From Aquirufa aurantiipilula (GTDB taxonomy: Bacteria > Bacteroidota > Bacteroidia > Cytophagales > Spirosomataceae), in contig NZ_JAANOG010000002.1 of the NCBI RefSeq assembly GCF_019923745.1, positions 248,001-312,000 of the forward strand: a DNA stretch of 64,000 bases, read 5' to 3'. Below, one piece after another: positions 1 through 8,914 of this stretch. Made by a program: the position numbers and the translations under genes. The notes under the pieces were generated by a model. It was not told where the DNA came from, ran no database searches, and worked only from the letters and a program-made list of their open reading frames with translations. Within the stretch, counting starts at the first letter, position 1; every line of letters begins with the position of its first letter.

Positions 1-510
1 TAACAAATATGGAAAATTAGAGGCAATGATGCGGTCAGTGATGGGTGGAATCATGGGGAAAGCCGTGCAAAGCATGTACCTGGCATGAATGGTTCCTTTA
101 TTTTTATGGTAAATGGCTAGGGCATATAGTATGACAAAAACTAGCAGGGCATTCAGTACAAGTGCTGTAGCAAAGTTTAAATAGGGGCTCATCTGTTTTA
201 CATCCGATAACCTGAATTTTAACAGGTCGGTGGTTGAAAACAGAAGTATTGGTACGAGCAAATAAGAAAAAAGCCCCACCTTTTTATGGAGGGCAACTTT
301 TTTTGATCGGATCAGCCATGGCTGCACGATCAACATCAAGCACCATAAAATTAAGGTGATACCATGGAAGTGTAAACGATAATTTCCCTGCTCGCCCAAT
401 TTGGAAAAATAGGTAAACCAAAAGCCCCAAATCATGAACATAAAAAATACAATAAAGTAGAGGTAACCCTTTTGGTAAAGTGTTTTTTCTAGTTTCAAAT
501 TCGTTCCCAT
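1..510 (-). CDS. Partial polytopic membrane protein, C-terminus beyond the window
   Basis: The frame is open from an ATG at 510 to the window edge, giving 170 codons without a stop, so the 3' end is missing. The protein has several hydrophobic segments: about residues 18-35, another near a His-rich 'FHGITL' stretch, and others near 'SYLLVPILLF' and 'NALLVFVILYAL'. Histidines sit at membrane boundaries (LHFHG, HKKVG, IHARYM), a pattern seen in small uncharacterised membrane proteins of Bacteroidota and reminiscent of DUF2306/DUF420-type proteins. I do not recognise a specific function. It lies downstream of, and on the same strand as, the sulfatase at 858-2399, but the gap of about 350 bp argues against one operon. 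Confidence 0.7.
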   Translation of the reverse strand, partial: MGTNLKLEKTLYQKGYLYFIVFFMFMIWGFWFTYFSKLGEQGNYRLHFHGITLILWCLMLIVQPWLIRSKKVALHKKVGLFSYLLVPILLFSTTDLLKFRLSDVKQMSPYLNFATALVLNALLVFVILYALAIYHKNKGTIHARYMLCTAFPMIPPITDRIIASNFPYLL

Positions 511-857
511 AGTTTTAAGTTTTATAGGTTATTAATTCATCCTAAGTCGTTCATTTTGTGGCAATTAATATACGTGTATATACAATAGTATAAAAAGAAG
601 TATATATATCAAATTTTTGATAAAACAGATAAGGCTATCAACTAGATTAAAATAAGTATTTGTGATACTTATTTTACCATAATCATGTAATTCTTGAATT
701 TATTAGGAAGGAATTTTATGACCTCCATGTTTGGATTTTAGCTCATTTTCTTCCCTTATCTTGGTTTTCAACTTTGCCATTTGAGAGAAAATAGGAAGTC
801 TTAATTTTTGAAAAAAACGTGGTGAATAGTCTACATAAATTGCAATATTTTTTAAAG
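511..857. other. AT-rich intergenic region between membrane protein and sulfatase
   Basis: No credible gene lies here; a short minus-strand frame reaching into the sulfatase end has no recognisable features. The stretch is very AT-rich, with alternating TA runs near 570-610, and holds one clear 11-bp inverted repeat (see 649-675). It probably contains the promoter of the partial gene ending at 1 and the 3' end of the sulfatase transcript. Confidence 0.5.
649..675 (-). terminator. AT-rich hairpin, possible terminator or operator
   Basis: A perfect 11-bp inverted repeat (AAAATAAGTAT / ATACTTATTTT) surrounds a 5-nt loop. On the minus strand it ends in ATTTTAAT, so it could terminate the sulfatase transcript about 180 nt after its stop. 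It could equally be a regulator site for the gene starting at 510. It has only two G:C pairs, so a strong terminator is doubtful. Confidence 0.3.
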
Positions 858-2399
858 TTATTTAACCTGCATTTTACTAGCCCATTCCTCATATTTAGCC
901 AAGAGATAGTTGAATTTATCTGGGTTTGATTTGGCCAAATTCGTCGTCTCAATTCTGTCTTTTCGGACATTGTACAATTCCCATGCTTTAATTTCATTGT
1001 CCCAAACTAGCTTCCAATCACCCTCTCTGATGGCTCTATTTCCCAAATGCTCCCAAGCGATGAAGGGTTGAGTATCCCTTTTACTACGACTAAAAATGGG
1101 TACTAAGCTTTTGCCTTCAACGGGTTTGGAAGACTTGCTTTGTGTTAACTCCATGATGGTTGGGAAAATATCCATGATATGTCCCACTTGGTCAGTTTGT
1201 ATGTGTTGTTTGATTGCCTTAGGGTAAGAAACTAGTAATGGAGTTGAAATTCCGCCTTCATGCATCCAATGTTTATACATGCGGAAAGGAGTATTGCTGG
1301 CATAAGCCCATTCTTTTCCATAGGTGGTATAGCTTCCTGGTGCACCTATTTTTGCGCTTAATGAAGCATTGAACTTTTCTTGACCTAGGTCTTTGGAAGA
1401 ACGATCATCCAAAGTTTCATGGCAGGCCCCATTATCAGAAAGGAAGAAAATGACTGTATTATCAAATGTGCCATTGGCTTTTAATTCCTGGATAATTTTA
1501 CCTATTCCTTGATCCATTTTATCCATCATGGCGGCGTATGTTGCCATTTTTTCAATCCAAGTATTTTTATCAGTTTCTTTTTCAAATGACGCTAGCTTAG
1601 GGTCAGAAGGAGGTAAAGAATTTCCGCTCACCTGTAGCCCTAATCTCTGTTGTTGTTCAAATCGTTGTTTTCGCAAAGCTTCCCAACCTTGGGTGTATTT
1701 GGATTTATAGGAATTTATCAAATCTTGTGGTGCATGAATAGGCCAATGAGGTGCCGTATATGCTACATATAGAAAGAAAGGTTTTCCAGCGGATTTGTTT
1801 TTTTGTAGGTAGGATACTGATTTATCTGAAATAGCGTCCGTAAAATAGTAATTTCCTTGAGGAGAAAAGGGTTCATTATCTTCTATTAGCTGTCTTTTTG
1901 GCAATAATTCATAATAACTATTGGCCCCCGAAATCAAGCCATAAAAATGGTCAAAACCCCTTTGATTTGGCCAATCTGGCTTTTTTTCGCCAACATGCCA
2001 TTTCCCAGTCATGTAGGTAGCATACCCATTCTTCCTTAATTCTTCGGCAATGGTGGGCGTATTTACATTCAAGAACCCTTGATATGATCCGGTTTTAGTT
2101 CGATCGTAATCACCGGTGATGACCATGCCCCCCATCCCAGCTTGGTGTGGATACATTCCCGTTAATAAGGAAGCTCTACTTGGACAGCATCGGCCAGCGT
2201 TGTAGAAATGGGTAAATACAGCCCCTTTTTTTCCAAGTAAATCGATGTTCGGTGTCTTGATTTCTGAACCAAATAATCCAATATCGCTGAATCCCATATC
2301 ATCAACTAAGATAATGATGACATTTGGACGAGTTTTTTGTGCGTATACAATTGGCTGAAATACAAGATATAAAAGGCTAAGAAGGAGGAATTTTTTCAT
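858..2399 (-). CDS. Secreted arylsulfatase (sulfatase family S1)
   Basis: Type I sulfatase of 513 aa that hydrolyses sulfate esters using a formylglycine made from cysteine. A signal peptide covers about residues 1-20 (MKKFLLLSLL...VYAQ), so it is exported. The metal-binding Asp pair is in ILVDDMG (33-34). The modification motif C-x-P-S-R is C71-C-P-S-R75 followed by ASLLTG. Further conserved motifs are GKWHVG, HWPIHAP and LSDNG. Length and motif order match the AtsA-like arylsulfatases used by Bacteroidota on sulfated sugars or aryl sulfates. It is divergent from the FAD oxidoreductase at 2791, with a second sulfatase at 4958. No formylglycine-generating enzyme gene is in the window. The natural substrate cannot be read from the sequence. 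Confidence 0.93.
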   Translation of the reverse strand: MKKFLLLSLLYLVFQPIVYAQKTRPNVIIILVDDMGFSDIGLFGSEIKTPNIDLLGKKGAVFTHFYNAGRCCPSRASLLTGMYPHQAGMGGMVITGDYDRTKTGSYQGFLNVNTPTIAEELRKNGYATYMTGKWHVGEKKPDWPNQRGFDHFYGLISGANSYYELLPKRQLIEDNEPFSPQGNYYFTDAISDKSVSYLQKNKSAGKPFFLYVAYTAPHWPIHAPQDLINSYKSKYTQGWEALRKQRFEQQQRLGLQVSGNSLPPSDPKLASFEKETDKNTWIEKMATYAAMMDKMDQGIGKIIQELKANGTFDNTVIFFLSDNGACHETLDDRSSKDLGQEKFNASLSAKIGAPGSYTTYGKEWAYASNTPFRMYKHWMHEGGISTPLLVSYPKAIKQHIQTDQVGHIMDIFPTIMELTQSKSSKPVEGKSLVPIFSRSKRDTQPFIAWEHLGNRAIREGDWKLVWDNEIKAWELYNVRKDRIETTNLAKSNPDKFNYLLAKYEEWASKMQVK

Positions 2400-2790
2400 G
2401 GTTTTTCATGGATATCAATCCTGAAATTTAAGTAGAAAATATGGATCTATGCGAGTATTGTTTCTGATTTCACCTTCTCTGATTTCGGTATTTTTGACTT
2501 TCTATTTAACTCCAATCGCGCGGTGATTGTATTGCTTATTTTATAGTTCAAAAATTTAATACGGAGTAAAGCCTTTTTTCTATGGATCAAAAACAGGTTG
2601 AAAAATCATATATTTAATTCGGAAAATTTAACTGAAATCCTAATCCCTTTGTTGGATTCGAATGATTCAAGAAGAATTAGAAAGATTTGTATAACTTAAT
2701 GCTCAGGGATTTACATAATTTTCTATTATTTTACTTCTTGGCCTAAGGTAGATAGCAAGCAATTATGATTTGTTGATGTAAGTTATAACC
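2400..2790. other. Divergent intergenic region between sulfatase and FAD oxidoreductase
   Basis: About 390 bp of AT-rich DNA without a gene. It must carry the promoters of the sulfatase (leftward) and the FAD oxidoreductase (rightward). I see no convincing TAnnTTTG -7 element. A small imperfect palindrome (CAATC...GATTG, about 2510-2526, with a GCGCGG core) is the only GC-rich patch and could be a regulator site. Confidence 0.4.
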
Positions 2791-4713
2791 ATGATGAAAA
2801 GAAGAAATTTTATTGGAATACTAGGTAATACAAGCTTGGCTTTGTTAGCTGGAAATTTATCGAAGGCCTTTGGATCAAATTCCAACGAATTTGTATTTGT
2901 AGAAGCAGAGCAGTTTGATCATTTTGGAGGATGGAATATTGATCAACAATCCATGGAGCGGATGGGCAGTCCATATTTATTAGCCCATGGCTTAGGTATT
3001 CCCGTAGAAGATGCCATTACCCATATTACATTTCCATCAGAGGGGACATACCGTGTTTGGGTACGCACCCGAGATTGGGTGGCTCCATGGAATGCACCAG
3101 GGGCACCGGGTAAGTTCCAATTAAAAATTAATGATAAACCTGTTAAAGAAATTTTTGGTACCAAAAGTGCAGATTGGCATTGGCATGATGGGAAAACCGT
3201 AAAAGTGGGGAAAAATGCTAAACTAGCTTTACATGATTTGACAGGTTTTGAGGGTAGATGTGAGGCTATATTATTTTGCAAAGACCTTAGTTTTATTCCA
3301 ACGAATGACATACAGGCATTAACCAAATTTAGAAGGAATTTGAATGGTTTACCTCAAAATCCAGATTTTGGCGGAACCTTTGATTTCATTGTAGTAGGAG
3401 GCGGATTAGCCGGAACATGTGCTGCTATTTCGGCAGCAAGAAATGGAGCAAAAGTAGCTTTAGTACAAGATAGGCCCGTATTAGGAGGCAATGGAAGTTC
3501 AGAAGTACGCGTATGGCCAGAAGGGCATACCAATAAAGAACCATATCCTCATATTGGTGATATTGTTTCGGAGATATTGCCCCCAATTACCAAAGGTTCA
3601 GGTCAGGTTTTGAATGGGGTAAGTGCGGAATACTATGATGATCAATTGAAGTATCAAAAAGTAATCCAAGAACCCAATATCACTTTATTCATTGAAAATA
3701 GAGCGGTGGAGGTTATGAAAACAGGAGATAAAATAAGCTCTATTGTGATTCAGCATATTCGGACAGGAAGGCAATTGCAAATAAAAGCTTCCTTTTTTGC
3801 GGATTGCACAGGGGATGCCACCTTGGGATTTAAGGCTGGTGCTGATTATGAATATAAAGTGGAGAATCTGATGGGGAGTTCCAACTTATTCAATGTCTTA
3901 GATGCGACCAACAAAGAAGAGGTTTTGAAATGTGAATGCAAAGATAAAAGTGCTTTGGCCTTGAAATGCGAAGTGGGAAATTATGCCCAGCCATTTCCAA
4001 GGTGTCCCTGGGCTTTGGATTTAAGCGATAAACCATTCCCTGGAAGAAAGGGAGTCAAAACCTTTGGTTCAGAAGGATTACAATCCTTTGCGAACATGTG
4101 GTATTGGGAAAGTGGATTTAATAAGGACCAGGTCAATGATATTGAATTGATTCGGGATCATAATTTTAGAGCCATGTATGGGGCATGGGATGCTATAAAA
4201 AATGTCGATAAAATGTATCCTAACCATCGACTAGGGTGGTCAGCTTACATTGCTGGGAAAAGAGAATCGCGCAGATTAATGGGAGATGTGGTGCTGGATG
4301 CAGTGGATTTTAAATCTCAAAGAAAATTCTCCGATGCCGCATTTCCTTGTTCATGGCATGTAGACTTACATTCTCCTAAAACGGAATTTAAGTCAGGATT
4401 TGAGGGGAATGAATTTGTGGCAGACTATACGAGAGGGAAGGAGTATCAATATGGAAACTTGTATTGGGCACCTTATCGAACATTGTACAGTCGGAATATT
4501 TCCAATTTATTTATGGCTGGCAGAAATATTAGTGTCACTAAAACCGGTTTAGGACCTGTACGCGTCATGAGAACCTGCGGCATGATGGGAGAAGTGGTCG
4601 GTAAAGCAGCTTCCATTTGCGTCAAAAATGCAGCCTCTCCTAGACAAGTTTATGAGCAGTATTTACCTGAGCTAATCAAATTATTAAGTCAACCCGGTAA
4701 AAAGGTAGTGTAG
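2791..4713 (+). CDS. Secreted FAD-dependent oxidoreductase with N-terminal accessory domain
   Basis: 640-aa protein. The N-terminus (MMKRRNFIGILGNTSLALLA) resembles a Tat signal with its twin arginine. Residues about 33-165 form a beta-rich accessory domain that starts VFVEAEQFDHFGGW and contains YRVWVRTRDW, similar to the carbohydrate-binding/golvesin-like domains attached to such enzymes. From about residue 197 a Rossmann FAD-binding fold begins (IVVGGGLAG, glycines at 203-208), followed by the VLGGNGSSEVRVWPEG stretch typical of the FAD_oxidored family (PF12831). These proteins are often labelled 'xanthan lyase' or 'FAD dependent oxidoreductase'; the reaction is not established. Tat export fits a protein folding with FAD in the cytoplasm. 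Between two sulfatases, it probably acts on a sugar released from, or still in, a sulfated polysaccharide. Confidence 0.85.
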   Translation: MMKRRNFIGILGNTSLALLAGNLSKAFGSNSNEFVFVEAEQFDHFGGWNIDQQSMERMGSPYLLAHGLGIPVEDAITHITFPSEGTYRVWVRTRDWVAPWNAPGAPGKFQLKINDKPVKEIFGTKSADWHWHDGKTVKVGKNAKLALHDLTGFEGRCEAILFCKDLSFIPTNDIQALTKFRRNLNGLPQNPDFGGTFDFIVVGGGLAGTCAAISAARNGAKVALVQDRPVLGGNGSSEVRVWPEGHTNKEPYPHIGDIVSEILPPITKGSGQVLNGVSAEYYDDQLKYQKVIQEPNITLFIENRAVEVMKTGDKISSIVIQHIRTGRQLQIKASFFADCTGDATLGFKAGADYEYKVENLMGSSNLFNVLDATNKEEVLKCECKDKSALALKCEVGNYAQPFPRCPWALDLSDKPFPGRKGVKTFGSEGLQSFANMWYWESGFNKDQVNDIELIRDHNFRAMYGAWDAIKNVDKMYPNHRLGWSAYIAGKRESRRLMGDVVLDAVDFKSQRKFSDAAFPCSWHVDLHSPKTEFKSGFEGNEFVADYTRGKEYQYGNLYWAPYRTLYSRNISNLFMAGRNISVTKTGLGPVRVMRTCGMMGEVVGKAASICVKNAASPRQVYEQYLPELIKLLSQPGKKVV

Positions 4714-4957
4714 TTTTTATGGAAAAATGAGCTTTGACTTAAAAATGAAATGTAAAGCGTTCAAATTAAATCCATCTTCATGTAGTTAATGAAATAACTT
4801 CCATGTAAACGGCATTATAAATACCAAAACATACAAATCAAGCTAGTGAACTGATTATTTACCCATAAATTATCTCCTTGAGAGGAAGATATATTCCATG
4901 GTAGACCTTTCAGGATTTGAAGAAACCAAGTACTTCAGCGTAACTTAAAAAACAAGA

Positions 4958-6487
4958 ATGATGCGTGTAAGATATTGCTTATTTATTTTAATGAGTCTGC
5001 TTTTTGCCTACAAAGGTTATTCACAAAAGAATGCGGACCGACCCAATGTAGTTTTCATTTATGTAGATGATTTGGGATATGGGGATTTAGGTAGCTATGG
5101 AGCAACAAAAATTAAAACTCCGCATCTCGACAAACTCGCCAAAAGTGGAATACGTTTTACGAATGCCCATGCCACCTCCGGTACTTGTACGCCCTCAAGA
5201 TATGCACTCATGACAGGGCAGTATCCTTGGCGTAAATCGGGAACAGGCATTTTGCCTGGAGATGCCGCATTAATTATTCCTACAGATAGATTAACGCTTC
5301 CTTCTTTATTTCAACAAAAAGGCTATAAAACGGGATTGGTTGGTAAATGGCATCTTGGTTTGGGTAATACGGTTCAAAAAAATTGGAACCAAAAAATAAG
5401 CCCTGGACCCAATGAGGTAGGCTTTAATTATTCCTTTATTTTCCCCGCTACGGCTGACAGGGTCCCTACGGTTTTTGTTGAAAATAATTACGTGGTAGCA
5501 TTGGATGCAAAAGATCCAATCGAAGTTAATTATAACCATAAAATTGGGAATGATCCTACAGGCTTGGAAAACCCTGAATTATTAAAAATGCAATCTTCTC
5601 CCAATCACGGGCATAATAATACCATCGTGAATGGAATTGGCAGAATAGGGTACATGAGTGGAGGGAAACTGGCACGCTGGACAGATGAAGAAATGCCGCT
5701 TACTTTTTTAACCAAGGCCAAAGAATTTATTGAAACGAATAAGGCCAATCCTTTCTTTTTATTTTATGCACTAACTGAACCCCATGTGCCGCGTATGCCT
5801 TCAACCATGTTTAAAGGTAAAAGTGGGCTGGGATTAAGAGGAGATGCTATTTTGCAGTTAGATTGGACTGTTGGAGAAATAATGAGTCAATTACAGAATT
5901 TGGGGATTGAAAAAAACACCATGATTGTATTTTCGAGCGATAATGGCCCAGTACTGGATGATGGTTATGAAGATGGTGCTGTTACTCAGTTAAATGGACA
6001 TACACCTTGGGGCGGACTTCGAGGAGGCAAATATAGTACCTATGAAGCAGGGACGCGTGTTCCTATGCTCATTAGCTGGCCAGGAAAAATCAAAGCACAA
6101 GTATCCGATGCTATGGTTTCCCAGATTGATTTCATTGCTTCTTTTGCCCATTTTTTTAATCAAAAATTAAAAACAAATGAGGCGCCCGATAGTGAGAATA
6201 TGTTGAATGTATTGCTTGGGAAAAGTCCTGAAGGCAGAAAAGTACTTGTGAAGCAGGGAATAAATTCGGTGGCTATTGTTAAGGGGGAGTGGAAATACAT
6301 TGAACCCAATGCGGGGCCATCCATCAATAAACTGGTTAATATTGAATTAGCCAATAGTACCTTGCCACAGCTATATAACCTCAATGCAGATAAAGGAGAA
6401 CAGAACAATCTAGCCACTCAGCACCCTGAATTAGTCAAAGAATTATCAGGAATATTACAAGGGATAAAGGACAAGAAAAGTTTCTGA
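4958..6487 (+). CDS. Secreted sulfatase (family S1)
   Basis: Second type I sulfatase of the cluster, 509 aa. A signal peptide covers about residues 1-22, ending near YSQ. The metal-binding pair is in IYVDDLGYGD (37-38). The formylglycine motif is C77-T-P-S-R81, followed by YALMTGQYP. GKWHLG, HVPRMP and SSDNGP complete the active-site set. It is clearly a different subfamily from the sulfatase at 858: the tail after the FGly motif (RKSGTGILPGD) and the central insert differ, which suggests two different sulfate positions or substrates. It is on the same strand as the FAD oxidoreductase, 244 bp downstream, so it may be co-regulated but not necessarily co-transcribed. Confidence 0.93.
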   Translation: MMRVRYCLFILMSLLFAYKGYSQKNADRPNVVFIYVDDLGYGDLGSYGATKIKTPHLDKLAKSGIRFTNAHATSGTCTPSRYALMTGQYPWRKSGTGILPGDAALIIPTDRLTLPSLFQQKGYKTGLVGKWHLGLGNTVQKNWNQKISPGPNEVGFNYSFIFPATADRVPTVFVENNYVVALDAKDPIEVNYNHKIGNDPTGLENPELLKMQSSPNHGHNNTIVNGIGRIGYMSGGKLARWTDEEMPLTFLTKAKEFIETNKANPFFLFYALTEPHVPRMPSTMFKGKSGLGLRGDAILQLDWTVGEIMSQLQNLGIEKNTMIVFSSDNGPVLDDGYEDGAVTQLNGHTPWGGLRGGKYSTYEAGTRVPMLISWPGKIKAQVSDAMVSQIDFIASFAHFFNQKLKTNEAPDSENMLNVLLGKSPEGRKVLVKQGINSVAIVKGEWKYIEPNAGPSINKLVNIELANSTLPQLYNLNADKGEQNNLATQHPELVKELSGILQGIKDKKSF

Positions 6488-6938
6488 ACAAAAACTTTAT
6501 TTTAAAATCAAAAACATGTCATATCTATGGTTTATGGTACTCTAGATACTTTTGAAATATTTTTCACTATTTGACTCGAATATCTCAAGTATTTTATAAA
6601 TCGTAAAATTTCATGAAACCAAAATAATAGATAAACCGCATTTAAGGAGGTTCAATTATTAGTTGATCTTGATTATTTCTACATTTACTAACACTTGATA
6701 AGTGTATTATTTGAGCAATAAAATTAATCTTAATTTGTATATGACTCTGATATTATAATTTATCTAGCAAAATAATAAATTAGATTTCTTCGCTATTTTA
6801 AAAATAACTGTTACTAGGTTTTAACTAAAAATTGCAACAGTTTGAAATTAAAAGCATTTTTGAGTAAATCTTAAAATTTTAGAGGCCATTAGCCTTTCCT
6901 TGTATATTTTAATTCCTTGTAAAATTTAAATAGCGATA
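6488..6938. other. Very AT-rich intergenic stretch before the HNH gene
   Basis: 450 bp with no credible gene on either strand and a base composition clearly more AT-rich than the flanking genes. I see no tRNA, integrase remnant or clear repeat. Together with the HNH gene that follows, the composition is compatible with acquired DNA. Confidence 0.45.
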
Positions 6939-8051
6939 ATGAATCAGCAGGTATTTTACAACATAAGTAAAATAATTGAACGAGATAGTAAGACTTCGAC
7001 TTATAAATTTGCATTGTTGAGGGGAGTAATTGATATAATTCTTGAAAACTCACCTTACATTCATCAGAAAGAAACTCATGTTCATATTCCAATGGGTTTA
7101 ATGATTGAAAAGTGGCTTTTATATTATTACCCAATTTTAGAGTCAAATATTTACATTCCACAAATTAATGGAAATGCTAATTTGGCTTTCCATAAACAGT
7201 TTGAAGAACTAATTCAATTTTATCATCTAAGAGGTGGATTTTCGTCATTTTACAACGATTTTAAAAGTAAAGGTATCCCAATCAACGCACAAGAAAAATT
7301 TGGAAAATTAGTTCGAAAGTTAGGCGAAACAATCACAAAAATGCCCATGTATTATCTGGGTAGATCTTTAAGTAAAGAATATTATTCCATTTTTAGAGTC
7401 GAACAGGCTAGGCGTCGAAATTATCCTTGTATTGATTTAGAGAGTATAATTGAAGGGGAGGGGACATTTTCAATTTCTATTGAATATTTTGAAGCATTTA
7501 AAATATTAGGCAGTTTTATAAATGGACAAGATTCTTTACTTTTTAAATGGGCAGAGTTTTCAGTCAATGCTTCAGGAAGGAGAATTTCTATGAGTCATGT
7601 ACTTGAAGATGTATTAAAAGGCCCGATCACCGAAAGAAATATTACAGAATCCAAAAGAATCCATAAAAATTCCCTAGAACATGTTGGTAGCGTTTACTGC
7701 GTTTGGACTGGAAAGAAGATTTATTCCTATGACATAGACCATTTAATTCCTTTCTCTATTTGGAAAAATAATGATCTCTGGAATTTACTTCCTTCGGATG
7801 CCAAAATTAATAAGCAAAAAAGGGATAAAATACCATCTCCTGAATTAATAGAAAAACAAAGGAATATGATTCTTGACTATTGGGAAATTATTCGGAAAAA
7901 TCAGGAGATAAGATTTCAAAAAGAAATGCAGGTAAGTTTGCTGGGCAATCATTCATTTTCTGAATGGAAAACAGTTGGGATTTCTCAGCTTCAAAATTGT
8001 TGTAATTATTTAATTGAAAACAGGGGATTTGAGGCTTGGAATGGTAGATGA
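6939..8051 (+). CDS. HNH endonuclease, stand-alone (possible defence nuclease)
   Basis: 370-aa protein with a C-terminal HNH nuclease domain. The core runs from VYCVWTGKKI (about 252-261) through D267-H268 in YDIDHLIPFS to N282 in DLWNLLPS and N291 in the INKQKRDKIPS helix, a bba-metal arrangement of D-H...N...N. The N-terminal 230 residues, beginning with a TSTYKFALLRG motif (19-29), are helix-rich and resemble the N-terminal parts of HNH proteins found near restriction or defence genes. Only one Cys (C254) is present at the zinc-knuckle position, so a structural zinc is unlikely. No methyltransferase or other restriction subunit lies beside it. It could be an orphan restriction/defence nuclease or a homing-type nuclease; there is no intron or intein context. 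The DNA is more AT-rich than the neighbours. Confidence 0.75.
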   Translation: MNQQVFYNISKIIERDSKTSTYKFALLRGVIDIILENSPYIHQKETHVHIPMGLMIEKWLLYYYPILESNIYIPQINGNANLAFHKQFEELIQFYHLRGGFSSFYNDFKSKGIPINAQEKFGKLVRKLGETITKMPMYYLGRSLSKEYYSIFRVEQARRRNYPCIDLESIIEGEGTFSISIEYFEAFKILGSFINGQDSLLFKWAEFSVNASGRRISMSHVLEDVLKGPITERNITESKRIHKNSLEHVGSVYCVWTGKKIYSYDIDHLIPFSIWKNNDLWNLLPSDAKINKQKRDKIPSPELIEKQRNMILDYWEIIRKNQEIRFQKEMQVSLLGNHSFSEWKTVGISQLQNCCNYLIENRGFEAWNGR

Positions 8052-8257
8052 GTTGACCTATTCCCTCATTGATACCTACTTTTGAGAGGTTTTTTTGATT
8101 TTCAAATGGAGAATTTACTAGGCTTTTTAAAGCTTTAAACAGAGTGATAATTAAGAAAATATCCTTACTTGGAAATTGGATAGTAAAATCGTTTTTAACT
8201 TTATCAGCATTTGTATGTTTACTTATTTGGTTCAATCAAACAGTCATATATATTAAA

Positions 8258-8785
8258 ATGAAGCTATACCATTTGTTATTATGCATTACTTTTTCGGTCC
8301 TCTTTGGGGCATGTTCTGCCTCTACTATTCCGGAGGGAGCCAAAGCCGTAGTGAATTTTGACAAGTCTAAATACCTAGGCACTTGGTATGAGGTAGCTCG
8401 ATTGGATTTTTATTTTGAAAAAAATCTTATCAATACCACTGCCAATTATTCTTTGAATGAAGATGGAAGTATTAAGGTGGTCAATAGAGGTTATGAACCC
8501 TTTAAAAAAATATGGAAGGAGTCAGTTGGAAAAGCTAAGTTCGTTGGCAAGGAAAACGTTGGGATGTTGAAAGTCTCCTTTTTTGGTCCATTTTATGGAG
8601 GATACAATGTAGTAGCCCTCGACTCCAATTATCAATATGCCCTAGTAGCTGGAGAGAAGCTGTCCTATTTATGGATTTTATCCAGGAAAAAAACAATCCC
8701 GGAACATATCAAAAAGGAGTACCTCGGAATAGCTGAGAAGATTGGCTATAAAACCAGTGATTTAATTTGGTTAGATAAGCTTTAG
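8258..8785 (+). CDS. blc: Lipocalin-family outer-membrane lipoprotein (Blc-like)
   Basis: 175 aa from the ATG at 8258. An upstream GTG at 8144 would add a hydrophobic tail in front of the real signal peptide, so I chose the ATG that puts the lipobox LFGAC (C19) in place. After the lipid-anchor Cys come the lipocalin signature G41-T-W43-YEVARLD and a conserved YALVAGEKLSYLWILSRK strand. Members bind lysophospholipids or fatty acids and help maintain the outer membrane under stress. The gene stands alone, convergent with the hydrolase at 8915, and ends before a shared hairpin terminator. Function is inferred from family; the ligand is unknown. Confidence 0.88.
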   Translation: MKLYHLLLCITFSVLFGACSASTIPEGAKAVVNFDKSKYLGTWYEVARLDFYFEKNLINTTANYSLNEDGSIKVVNRGYEPFKKIWKESVGKAKFVGKENVGMLKVSFFGPFYGGYNVVALDSNYQYALVAGEKLSYLWILSRKKTIPEHIKKEYLGIAEKIGYKTSDLIWLDKL

Positions 8786-8870
8786 TGTTTGTCGAAATCT
8801 CCTGTTGAATACCATTTTTGATGGGAAGCAAAATCTGACTATCAGAATTTTTACTGTTGAATAAAATAAA

Positions 8871-8894
8871 AAACCACCTCGTTGGAGGTGGTTT
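8871..8894. terminator. Bidirectional hairpin terminator between convergent genes
   Basis: Perfect 10-bp inverted repeat AAACCACCTC / GAGGTGGTTT with a GTTG loop, sitting between the convergent lipocalin and hydrolase genes. An A-rich tract precedes it, which gives a T-tract on the minus strand. It probably terminates both transcripts. Confidence 0.75.
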
Positions 8895-8914
8895 ACTCTG
8901 AAAATTCAATAGAA

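Noticed and set aside
743-997. Minus-strand 84-codon frame overlapping the sulfatase end
   Set aside because: Most of it lies on the same strand as the sulfatase in another frame, has no hydrophobic or family features and is explained as a shadow.
2943-3326. 127-codon minus-strand frame inside the FAD oxidoreductase
   Set aside because: It is fully inside a well-supported gene and has no family features.
6939-8051. HNH protein as a Cas9 or IscB remnant
   Set aside because: No RuvC motifs, bridge helix, repeats or guide-like RNA were seen; only the HNH core resembles them.
8871-8894. Hairpin after the lipocalin as a mobile repeat
   Set aside because: It is simple, sits exactly between convergent genes and has a flanking A/T tract, so a bidirectional terminator explains it.
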